A stretch of DNA of 64,000 nt from NCBI GenBank assembly GCA_903909435.1, contig CAIVVT010000299.1, positions 36,031-100,030 of the forward strand. The letters run 5' to 3'. The position numbers and the translations under genes are program-made. Shown here in pieces: positions 37,631-45,855 of the stretch; position 1 is the first letter of the stretch; the number at the start of each line of letters is the position of its first letter. The notes under the pieces are model-generated. The model was not told the origin of the DNA and did not search any database. It saw nothing but the letters and a program-made list of their open reading frames with translations. Source of the DNA: an uncultured Acidobacteriia bacterium (GTDB lineage Bacteria; Acidobacteriota; Terriglobia; Bryobacterales; Bryobacteraceae).

Positions 37631-37820
37631 AGCACCGAGCCGTGAACGACAGAGAGCGGTCAAGTCCGGTATCGGGCTTTCCATCGCGGTCGCTTCCGGT
37701 GTTCGGGGCACTCTCCCGGCGCTCGTTGCCGCTCCAAAGGCCAGTAGTGGAACAGCGAACTTGAAGGTATTGTGCGTCTTAGCGGCTTTGACCGCTCTCT
37801 GTCGTTCGCGGCTCTGTGCT
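37631..37820. repeat. 33-bp imperfect inverted repeat with 124-bp spacer (family A relative)
   Basis: Arms 37631-37663 and 37788-37820 are complementary with two mismatches. The right arm resembles the 142-168 arm (22 of 27 bases, core GCGGCTC preceded by CTGnCGnTCG). The right arm lies within the 3' end of the next gene and encodes its last dozen residues, so the element has probably been inserted or captured there. The spacer holds no gene. Confidence 0.7.
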
Positions 37821-38327
37821 ACTCCGCCTCGCCGGGTGCTCATGCCGCCCCAGCACGCTTGCCAGCCAGAGCAAGCCCGCGCCGAATAGTGCGTCCGCGG
37901 CCACGAATCGCAGCGCCGCCGACAAGCCTTCCAGAACGGCCGACTCGAAGGGCACCACCCACCAGACCAGATGCAGCGGCAGCCAGGCCCCCAGCAGCGC
38001 CCACAGTACGACGCTGGTGTAGCCCGGGGCCGTGACCAGAGCGCGCCAGTCGATGCCGTGGAAGACCAGCCACAAGGCGGCGGCGGGCAGCGCGAGCAGC
38101 ACCAATCCGGTCAGCGCGACCACCCCCAGCTGCCACGGCTTGCCCAGCGGCAGCGCTGCCCAGTTGTACAGCGAGATCAGCCAGCCGGGCGTGAACAGCA
38201 GCAGCGCCAGCCACACCAGCTTACGCCGCCAAACCCCGCCCAGGCCCGCGCGCCAGTCGCTCAGCAGGTAGCGGAGACGCTCGGCTGGCTCGTGCCGGCC
38301 GGATTCAGTCGGATTCGACAGGCTCAT
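37779..38327 (-). CDS. Hypothetical membrane protein of the macroglobulin operon
   Basis: A 182-residue protein with about five hydrophobic segments (VWLALLLFTPGWLISLY, LGVVALTGLVLLALPAAALWLVF, VVLWALLGAWLPLHLVWWVV, and others). Its ATG overlaps the macroglobulin stop (ATGA), which ties it to that operon. No family recognised. The C-terminal residues STEPRTTESGQSR come from the inverted repeat, so the native end may originally have been elsewhere. Confidence 0.75.
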   Translation of the reverse strand: MSLSNPTESGRHEPAERLRYLLSDWRAGLGGVWRRKLVWLALLLFTPGWLISLYNWAALPLGKPWQLGVVALTGLVLLALPAAALWLVFHGIDWRALVTAPGYTSVVLWALLGAWLPLHLVWWVVPFESAVLEGLSAALRFVAADALFGAGLLWLASVLGRHEHPARRSSTEPRTTESGQSR

Positions 38328-41300
38328 GGCTCAACCACCTCCAGCGTCATCTGTCCGGTCGCCCGGAAGCGTCCCGGTTCGTACATCGCCTCAACGCGAG
38401 CCGCGCCCAACCGGTACACCCCCGGGTTGGTGAACCGGATCAGCGCACTGTACACCACAGGCCCGTCCGGCAGCGACCAGGGGAACCACAGGGCGTGGCT
38501 GTCCCGGAGTTCGCGGCGCGACCAGCTCAGTTTCCACCACGGCGGCTGCGGAACGATCTCGTAGACTTCGTCCTTCGCCACCGGTTCGGCCCCCGCGGGC
38601 AGCGGCGCATCGACCAACAGGTAGCGCTGGTCGCGCAGGGCCGAAACCGTCAAGCGCAGCATCACGGTCTCGCCGACGTGCAGCGGCCCCTGCAGCGGAG
38701 CCAGGCTCTGCACGATGCGCCCGCCTGCCTGTGTTGGCACCAGGCGGTAAAGCTCACGCTCGATCCCGAATCCGCTGCCGCTTTCGGGCATTTCCAAATT
38801 GTCTCCGGCCAGTCGCGCAGAGCCGTCGAGAGAAACGTAGGCCGTGCCCGCGCCCGTCTTGCGGACCTCAACCGCCACGCCGGCCGGCACTTCAATCCGC
38901 ACGGGCGGCGCGAACACGTCGGCCGAGGAGAACGACTTCTCGAACACCTTCCGGCCAGCCGCGAGCACCGTCAGGTTGAACGACGGTTGCAATTCCTTCG
39001 AGACTCGGAGGTATTCCGTCAAGCCGTAGAGCGCGAAGGCGGTCCGCTTGGTGGTGTTCCAGGCGGGACCGGAGTCGCGGCTGCCGGCCAACCAGCGGGC
39101 GACTTCGGGCAGCAGCGGGTCGGACGGGTTCTGTTGCGCTAAGAAGCGTAGGGCAAAGGCCGTCGCCTCGACACCCGCATCGCGCGACCACGGCTCGAAC
39201 AGGTCGTGTTCGGCAGTCCAGGCCGCTCCGCGATGGTCCTTGTGAACCAAGTCCCGCAGCAGCGCGGCGAGCTCGCCCGCTCGCTTGTCTTTTCGCTGCA
39301 CCAGAACCGATCCCAACAGCGCCAGGCCTTGCGGCGACAGCTTGCGCCGCTCGTCCCAGAGCCGATCGAGCAGCGCTTTTGGCAGCGTCCCCGCCTGTGA
39401 GATGGCATGGATCTCCCAGGCCAGCAAGTCGGGCTCGATTGCGCTGTCCCGGCCGAGCGACTGGGCCAGAAGCTCCGCACCGCGCGTGGCCGCATACGGC
39501 GGCTGCTCGCCGCGCAGCTGCGCCTCCAGCGCCAGTCCCCAGACGGCGTAGGCCGTCATGAACGGGTCGGTGGGGTCGCCGCTCCAGAAACCCCAACCAC
39601 CCTCGCTATTCTGGAAGTCCACCAGGCGCTTCGTGCCGGCCCGAATCATGTTCTCGAGCGCGGCGTCGTTCGCGCCGGCCACGCCCAGGTCCTGCATGGC
39701 GCTGCGTACGACGAGATTGGGCAGGAAGCTGGACAGCGTCTGCTCCGTGCAGCCGTATGGGTAGTTGGCTAGGAATTCAAGCGAACCCAGCATCTCCGCG
39801 GCCAGCGACGGGGCGACGCTCAATACGCTGTGCAAGCTGGTGGGCCGCAGGGACTCAGGCACGCTGAGCGTCAGCGTGCGGGTCTCCTGCCGGCCCGGCA
39901 GCGTAGCGGAGACGCCGGAGTGCCAGGGCAGCCCCCACGGCTCGACGGGGAATGCGATTTCGAGGGCGTCGCTCTCGTCCTGCGCCTCGGCTTTGCCCGT
40001 CAACCGGATCCCGGCGGCGGCCTGCGCGCGCAGCTTCCACTCGTAGCGGGCCTCGCCGTTGGGCTGAATCTCGAAGCTGGAGGCGGGAGTCGATTCCACG
40101 TCGGCCCCGGACGCCTTCAACGTCAGCTTCACGCTCTGGGCCCGGTTCAGGTAGTTGCGCACCAGGACCGGCACGGTCACCTGGTCGCCTTCCACTGCGA
40201 AGCGCGGCGTGGCCAGCGACAGGACGAGGCGCTTGCGCACCAGCACCTTTTCGACCGCGCTGCCCAGCAAAGTGTCCCGTGTGACCGCCCGCGCCGTGGC
40301 GCGCCACGTGGTGAGCGAGTCAGGAAAGGCGAACTCCACCCGCGCGTGACCGTCGGCGGCGGTGTGAATGTCGGCAACCCAGAACGCGGTGTCGGGGAAG
40401 TTCTTGCGGATCCTGGGCGCGGTGGGACGCTCGGGCTTGAGCTGACCGAACGTGCCGTGCGGCCGCAGCCCGGCGAGTTTCAGGCTTCTGCGCCCAGCCT
40501 GCGCGTAAAAGTACCACTGCAGCGAACTAGCGGTCGTGACCTGGTTCCAGACCCGGTCGTAGAAGGCCTTCACCAGGTTCGGCAGGGGGTCCCGTTCCAG
40601 CGCGTAGATCGGTTCATCGACCACGCCCAGGCTCACTTCGGCCTGCACCGGACGTCCTGCGGGGTCGCGCGCTTCAATGTCATACCGGGCCGGCTCACCG
40701 GGACGGAACTCGCGTTTGGCCGGTGTCACTTTCACCGCCAGCGTCTTGTGCGCGGGCGGGACGCTCAGCATTTTGTTGCCGCGCCAGAACCGGCCGTCGC
40801 GCACCATGTAGGCCTCGGCGAAGACGTTCGGCGTCCACTCGGCCTGGATCGGCACCTCGACCGTCTCGGCCGCCTCGCGGATGTGAACCCACTTATCCCA
40901 GCGCACTGCGCGGGACTCGATGGAGACCCACACCCAGCAGCCGGGCGCACCCGTCACCACCAGCAGGCGAGCCGTGTCGCCCGGCTTGTAGCTGCGTTTG
41001 TCCGCCAGGATGCGGATGACGCCCTCTTCCCCGCCCCAGCTCTCGCCGCTGCCGCTGACCGAGAAGAATGTGCGGCCCTCCACGGCCCGCCCGCCGGGCG
41101 CCGCGGCGCGGATCGTGACGGAGTAAGACCCGGGTTCGCGCGGTGTAAACACGGTCTCGCCACGGCCATCGGCCCCGGTCTGACCGCGCAGGGTCTCCAG
41201 CATCTGCGTCGTCTCGGTGAGCTTGCCCGAGCCTAGCAAGCCCGGCTGCTTGTGCCATTTGTGGAGCGACACCTCGGCGGTGAACGGGACGTTGGGGGCG

Positions 41301-43030
41301 GGATTGCCGTCGTAGTCAACGGTCGAAACGCGCAGTGCGGCGTTCTCCCCACGCGCGAAGACGTAGCGCGCCGGCTCGGCGTTCACGTAGAACGGACCCG
41401 CCGTGGCCAGAAAACTGGTCCAGCCGCTGACGGTGCGCCCGGAGGAGTCCATCACCTCGGCCTGAACACTGTAGGTCTGGTCGTAGGCTTCGAGCGGCGG
41501 CTGGAAATCGAGCACGGCCTTGCCGTCGGCCCCCAGTTGGGACTTGCTCGACTTCAACTCCTCGCCCTGGTAGCCTGCGCCGCCATCCGTTTGATCGTCG
41601 TCGAGGTCCGTGGACCACGGTGGATACCAGCGAGTGCGGAAGATGTGCCACTCCACGGTACCCGTGCGCACCGGTTCGCCGTAGTAGTAGCGTGCCTCGA
41701 GCGTGATGCGCTGCGGCGCGGCTTGCAGAATCCGGGCGTTCGCGGCGGCCAGCCGCAACTCGTACTCCGGCTTGCGGTACTCCTCCACGGCAAAAGTACC
41801 GTAAACAGACCGGCTATCCTCCTCGCTCCCGGCCTGTTTCACCTCGACGCCGTAGGTGCCGACGGGCGCGCCGTCCGGCAATCTCAAGTCCGTCGAAACG
41901 GTCCCGAAGTCCGACAGCTTCGCGCTGCGGGTCAGAACCTGTTTGCTCTCGGAGTTGGTCACGACGATCTGCACGCCGCGGTCGGGCGGGAGCTGGTAGC
42001 CGTCGTCGGCGCTGGTCCTCAGAATGGCCTTCAGATGAACGTCGTGGCCCGGTCTGTAGATGGGCCGGTCGGTGTAGAGCGCTCCCTGCAGCGCGGCTTT
42101 ATCCGGCTGGACAGGCCAACCCGCGACGCTGATGGCGGCGAAGTCGCCTGAACTGCCCGCCAGCGCCAGGAAGCCGTTTTCCGGCGCATTCGCCAGAGTG
42201 AAAGATGCCAGTCCCTCCGGGCTGGTTGTGCGGAGGCCGAGTTCAGCTTTGCTCTTCGGGTCGAACAGGCGCACTGCGACGCCGGGACGCGGCGCGCCGC
42301 TGGTGGCATCCACCGCGCGGAGGTCCAGCTTGCCGTGCTCGCCGCGCGCCAGCAGGACCATGCGCGAAGCGAACAGAATCAACTGCGCACGCTTCTTGGC
42401 GTCGGTGGCTTCCAGCAGGTACACGCCCGCGTCCGCCAGCGTGACCGGGACCGTGTCGGACTGCCACTGCTCTTTGGTCTTCGGTGCGTTGTACGGCCAC
42501 ACGGCTACCAGCCGCTGCGGGTTCACGAGGGTCACGTTGGCGTAGTAATCGCCGGTGAACTTGCGCGAGCGGCGGATCGCCTCGACGCGCTCCTGGGCCT
42601 TTTTCTTCTGCTCGCCTGCGAGCCGCGAGGCGCGGATCACCGCGCGGTGTTCGGCGGTGAATTGCAGGCGCAGCATGTCAAGCAAACTCGCGCGGACACC
42701 CCGGCGGAGCGCGTTGAACTGCTCGAGAAACGTCTTCGGTTTCACGGGCGGCTTGAACCAGGCCCCGAAGGAGTTGGGGTCGTCCAGTTGCGAGAACAAC
42801 GCGATCGGATCCGCCACGCGGTACAGGCGGAACTGAAGCTGGCGGATGTTGGTGCCGTTGAATTGCACCTGCACCGTCTCGCCCGGCCGCACAGACTGGT
42901 TCACCGAAAGCTGAAACGAGGTGGACGCGGGGGCGCTGTCCGCGACCGGCTCCATCTGGCCGGGCAGGACAGCCGCCCCCGCGAGCAAGAACACGAGTCT
43001 GAGAATTGCGGAGCAGGGTGGGCGCAACAT
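38324..43030 (-). CDS. Large alpha-2-macroglobulin-like protein
   Basis: A 1568-residue exported protein. Signal peptide MLRPPCSAILRLVFLLAGAAVLPG, then MG1-type and MG2 domains (LYTDRPIYRPGHDVHLKAILR), the bait/A2M_2 region with FPDSLTTWRATARAVTRD, and a thioester domain with C1094-T-E-Q1097 in YPYGCTEQTLSSFLPNLVV. The CxEQ pair forms an internal thioester in family members, which trap proteases or bind surfaces covalently. The start was taken at MLRPPC (43030), after discarding an upstream extension with no signal. It is 5 bases after the DUF1175 gene and overlaps the following membrane gene: a three-gene operon resembling the E. coli yfaS-yfaT neighbourhood. Confidence 0.92.
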   Translation of the reverse strand: MLRPPCSAILRLVFLLAGAAVLPGQMEPVADSAPASTSFQLSVNQSVRPGETVQVQFNGTNIRQLQFRLYRVADPIALFSQLDDPNSFGAWFKPPVKPKTFLEQFNALRRGVRASLLDMLRLQFTAEHRAVIRASRLAGEQKKKAQERVEAIRRSRKFTGDYYANVTLVNPQRLVAVWPYNAPKTKEQWQSDTVPVTLADAGVYLLEATDAKKRAQLILFASRMVLLARGEHGKLDLRAVDATSGAPRPGVAVRLFDPKSKAELGLRTTSPEGLASFTLANAPENGFLALAGSSGDFAAISVAGWPVQPDKAALQGALYTDRPIYRPGHDVHLKAILRTSADDGYQLPPDRGVQIVVTNSESKQVLTRSAKLSDFGTVSTDLRLPDGAPVGTYGVEVKQAGSEEDSRSVYGTFAVEEYRKPEYELRLAAANARILQAAPQRITLEARYYYGEPVRTGTVEWHIFRTRWYPPWSTDLDDDQTDGGAGYQGEELKSSKSQLGADGKAVLDFQPPLEAYDQTYSVQAEVMDSSGRTVSGWTSFLATAGPFYVNAEPARYVFARGENAALRVSTVDYDGNPAPNVPFTAEVSLHKWHKQPGLLGSGKLTETTQMLETLRGQTGADGRGETVFTPREPGSYSVTIRAAAPGGRAVEGRTFFSVSGSGESWGGEEGVIRILADKRSYKPGDTARLLVVTGAPGCWVWVSIESRAVRWDKWVHIREAAETVEVPIQAEWTPNVFAEAYMVRDGRFWRGNKMLSVPPAHKTLAVKVTPAKREFRPGEPARYDIEARDPAGRPVQAEVSLGVVDEPIYALERDPLPNLVKAFYDRVWNQVTTASSLQWYFYAQAGRRSLKLAGLRPHGTFGQLKPERPTAPRIRKNFPDTAFWVADIHTAADGHARVEFAFPDSLTTWRATARAVTRDTLLGSAVEKVLVRKRLVLSLATPRFAVEGDQVTVPVLVRNYLNRAQSVKLTLKASGADVESTPASSFEIQPNGEARYEWKLRAQAAAGIRLTGKAEAQDESDALEIAFPVEPWGLPWHSGVSATLPGRQETRTLTLSVPESLRPTSLHSVLSVAPSLAAEMLGSLEFLANYPYGCTEQTLSSFLPNLVVRSAMQDLGVAGANDAALENMIRAGTKRLVDFQNSEGGWGFWSGDPTDPFMTAYAVWGLALEAQLRGEQPPYAATRGAELLAQSLGRDSAIEPDLLAWEIHAISQAGTLPKALLDRLWDERRKLSPQGLALLGSVLVQRKDKRAGELAALLRDLVHKDHRGAAWTAEHDLFEPWSRDAGVEATAFALRFLAQQNPSDPLLPEVARWLAGSRDSGPAWNTTKRTAFALYGLTEYLRVSKELQPSFNLTVLAAGRKVFEKSFSSADVFAPPVRIEVPAGVAVEVRKTGAGTAYVSLDGSARLAGDNLEMPESGSGFGIERELYRLVPTQAGGRIVQSLAPLQGPLHVGETVMLRLTVSALRDQRYLLVDAPLPAGAEPVAKDEVYEIVPQPPWWKLSWSRRELRDSHALWFPWSLPDGPVVYSALIRFTNPGVYRLGAARVEAMYEPGRFRATGQMTLEVVEP

Positions 43031-43035
43031 ACGAC

Positions 43036-43713
43036 TTAGCCGCCTCCAAGCAACAGATTCCAGCGGTAAACACCGAGAAAATGCGGGTTCCCGCGGACCG
43101 GATGCCAGCGCGGCTCCGGGTGGTCCAGCAGTTCGCGGATCGATGGGCGGCGGACTTCCCCGGCCCACTTGCCCTCAGGCCCGGTGTGGTAGACGACGAA
43201 CGGGCCGGGACTGTTTTCAAGGCGGCTGCGGCCCAGCCAGACCATGCAATGATCGGCGCCCAGCGGCGGCTTCTGGCTCCAGAACAAGACGTCGCCGGGT
43301 TGCGCGGCCCGCCACTCGCCTGCGATACGACGGAAGCTGCAGCGCAGCAGGTGCGCCGCGTCTGCAAAGTGCGCCGTCTGGCCGAGGCCCGTCCGCAGCA
43401 GCGGGGCGAAGCCCGGGCGCAAGATTTCGGGCAGCGGTGGCAGCGGAGTGGAGAGCCCCAGGGAGCGCGCCCAGTCCGCGGTGTGCGGTGTCAAAGCGTT
43501 GCGGTAGGCGAAGCGCACCAGCGCCGAACAATCGCCGACCTCCGTGGGCAAGCCGCCGGGCGGAACGAAGAACAGGGCCTCGGCCAGCCAGGTGAACCAG
43601 TCGCAGAAGGCGCGCTGATCCCCCGCCTCGCGCAGGACGGGGAGGGTCGGACCGGCAAGGGCCGCGACGGGCAGCGGCAGCAGGACGGCGAGAGCGCTCC
43701 GGCGGCTCAGCAT
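43036..43713 (-). CDS. DUF1175 (YfaT-like) exported protein with NlpC/P60-type residues
   Basis: A 225-residue protein with a Tat-like/Sec signal (MLSRRSALAVLLPLPVAALAG). It matches DUF1175, whose E. coli member YfaT is encoded next to the macroglobulin YfaS. Within it, GDCSALVRFAYRNAL, PGDVLFWSQ and GADHCMVWLGRS are ordered like the Cys, turn and His segments of NlpC/P60 cysteine peptidases, so a peptidoglycan- or peptide-cleaving cysteine hydrolase is a reasonable inference. It is the first gene of the operon with the macroglobulin. Confidence 0.88.
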   Translation of the reverse strand: MLSRRSALAVLLPLPVAALAGPTLPVLREAGDQRAFCDWFTWLAEALFFVPPGGLPTEVGDCSALVRFAYRNALTPHTADWARSLGLSTPLPPLPEILRPGFAPLLRTGLGQTAHFADAAHLLRCSFRRIAGEWRAAQPGDVLFWSQKPPLGADHCMVWLGRSRLENSPGPFVVYHTGPEGKWAGEVRRPSIRELLDHPEPRWHPVRGNPHFLGVYRWNLLLGGG

Positions 43714-43945
43714 GACAATGCAACGGGACGTCTCGTTATCATAATGCCCCGGGCTCTCCGCGGTATAACGCGTTGCGGGATCGGGCCGCAAGCCGGCACC
43801 TGGCAGCAGTTCCCAGAGTGCAGATCACTCGTCCTGAGCATGCGTCCCGCCCTGGAACGGCCGGAAGGGACACCGTCCGTGCAGGCGTTTCGCCGCGGCG
43901 ACGAAATGAGCCGGACAGCCGGCGTGGCTCAATGGTCGATTTCCC

Positions 43946-45733
43946 GTGCGAATCAGAGCGCAGTCCGTTAACTTATCTTTAAGAGTGCCAACTGGAGAAG
44001 ACAACGTCACACTGCGCCGTCTGCTACTCCGCGAGTTAGGAAAGCGGCTTGCGTGGAGCAGCCTCGCCTATGCGCTGATTGCCGCGCTCTCTTCGCTGAA
44101 GCTCGAATATCCTGCGCGGGAACTCGGGTTGTGCATGGCGGGCATGCTTTTCATCGTCGGAGTCGCCCGAACTCTGTACTCCCGCCGATTGATCGGCCAG
44201 TTGGACATCGACAACAACGGCAAGAAGCTGATTCAGGTCACCGCAACCCAAAGTCTGCTCTTCTGCTTATTCGTCTCCTTCGCAGTGTTCCACGTATGGG
44301 GCCGCGTGATTCCGGAGTGCCTGCTGATCGTGGCGGTTACCGGCATATCCAGCGCCAGCGCCACGCTGTTCGCTCCGATTCCCAACCTGGACCGGCTGTG
44401 CGTTTCCCTTCAGGTTCTGCCGGCCTACGTGTGGGCCATGTTTGCCATTCCCCGCTACGGTTGGCTGCTGCCATGCCTGATCCTGATCCACGCGGTGGCA
44501 ATGGCGAAGCTGATCTCGATGAACAGCGAGCATATCCGCGAGATGTTCGTTGCGCAGCTGACTCTGGAGGCGCAGAGCGAGGACTTGCGACTGGCCCGCG
44601 ACGCCGCGGAAGAGGCCGGATCCGCGAAGATGCGCTTCCTGGCCAATATGAGCCACGAGATTCGGACGCCATTGAACGGCATATTGGGTCTGGTCCAGGT
44701 TCTGCGCAACCTTCCCGTCTCAGCCGAACAACGCGAACTGCTGGAGGATATAGCCCTCAGCGGACAGCACCTCACGTCCATCGTGAACGACGTGCTGGAC
44801 ATGGCCAAGGTGTCCTCCGGCAAGCTCTTACCGGAAGAGGTGGAGTTCAATCTGCACGGCCTGATTCACGAACTTGAGTCCCCGGCCGCGGCGCTGGCCG
44901 AAGTCCGCCGCCTGCGCTTTGCCGTTGAACTGCCTCCCGATCTACCCAGGCGGGTAAAAGGCGATCCACTGCGAACGCGTCAGGTGGTCTCGAATCTGCT
45001 AAGCAACGCAGTGAAGTTCACGCCTGCCGGAGAGGTTCGACTGACAGTGACGTTACCGCAGGCGGGCTGGGTTCGCTTCGAGGTATCCGACACCGGCATC
45101 GGCCTGTCTGAGGAGCAGATGGCGAGCCTATTCAAGGAGTTCCACCAGGTGGATTCCTCGACGACCCGGAAGTTCGGCGGAAGCGGGCTAGGGTTGGCGA
45201 TTTCCCGCCGGCTGGCGGAATTGATGGGTGGACGGTTGTGGGTTGATAGCCATCTGGGGAATGGTTCGAGGTTCTATTTCGAACTGCCGCTGATGGCAGC
45301 ATCAGCCGAGCGCGAAACGCAGCCGGCCCTGACGCCGCCGCCGTGCCTTCGGGCCGGCCTGCGGGTGCTGGTGGTGGAGGACAACCACATCAACCAGAAA
45401 GTGATGTTGAAGCTGATCTCGCAAGCGGGCGCGCGCGTGGAACTCGCCGAGAACGGACAGGTGGCGATCGATCTGCACCAGGCTGATCCCTATGACGTGA
45501 TTCTGATGGACTGCCAGATGCCCGTTCTGGACGGGTACGCAGCGACGTCGCTGATCCGCGCCCTTCCCGGAAAGCCGTCCCAAGTACCGATCATCGGGGT
45601 GACGGCCAACGCGTTCGCGGAGGATCGGGAGCGTTGTCTGCATGCCGGAATGAACGGCTACGTGGCCAAGCCGTTGAGCCGCGACGCATTGCTGGCGGCA
45701 TTGTCGCAGGCGCTGCTGACAGGGCGGACTTGA
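43946..45733 (+). CDS. Membrane-bound hybrid histidine kinase
   Basis: A 595-residue hybrid sensor kinase. Five or six transmembrane helices (about residues 35-195) without a recognisable sensor, then HisKA with H237 in FLANMSHEIRTPLN, an HATPase domain (LLSNAVKFTPAG, SDTGIGLS, GSGLGLAIS) and a C-terminal receiver domain with phospho-acceptor D522 in VILMDCQMPVLDGY. No separate output regulator is adjacent, so phosphotransfer would involve another protein. An in-frame GTG at 43985 is an alternative start. Confidence 0.92.
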   Translation: MRIRAQSVNLSLRVPTGEDNVTLRRLLLRELGKRLAWSSLAYALIAALSSLKLEYPARELGLCMAGMLFIVGVARTLYSRRLIGQLDIDNNGKKLIQVTATQSLLFCLFVSFAVFHVWGRVIPECLLIVAVTGISSASATLFAPIPNLDRLCVSLQVLPAYVWAMFAIPRYGWLLPCLILIHAVAMAKLISMNSEHIREMFVAQLTLEAQSEDLRLARDAAEEAGSAKMRFLANMSHEIRTPLNGILGLVQVLRNLPVSAEQRELLEDIALSGQHLTSIVNDVLDMAKVSSGKLLPEEVEFNLHGLIHELESPAAALAEVRRLRFAVELPPDLPRRVKGDPLRTRQVVSNLLSNAVKFTPAGEVRLTVTLPQAGWVRFEVSDTGIGLSEEQMASLFKEFHQVDSSTTRKFGGSGLGLAISRRLAELMGGRLWVDSHLGNGSRFYFELPLMAASAERETQPALTPPPCLRAGLRVLVVEDNHINQKVMLKLISQAGARVELAENGQVAIDLHQADPYDVILMDCQMPVLDGYAATSLIRALPGKPSQVPIIGVTANAFAEDRERCLHAGMNGYVAKPLSRDALLAALSQALLTGRT

Positions 45734-45749
45734 ACTGAACATCAAAAAG

Positions 45750-45792
45750 GCGGGCTCTGGAGAGCCCACGCGGCGCTGGAGCGCCGCCCCAC
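45750..45792. repeat. Tandem-hairpin repeat, family C
   Basis: GCGGGCTCTGGAGAGCCCACGC followed directly by a GGCGC/GCGCC hairpin and CCCCAC. It sits 17 bases after the histidine kinase stop and upstream of the sulfite reductase gene, where it may also end transcription. Same unit as at 25984-26094, 48664-48763 and 51809-51852. Confidence 0.75.
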
Positions 45793-45855
45793 GCCGGACG
45801 GCGACTTGCGCCATAGCCCCATTCCCGATAAGTTTATAGGTAAATACGGATTCTC

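Noticed and set aside
43918..43955. tRNA-like stretch before the histidine kinase (GGCGTGGCTCAATGG...GATTTCCCGTGCGAATC)
   Set aside because: No acceptor stem or anticodon arm can be built around it; the resemblance is limited to part of the D- and T-arm consensus.
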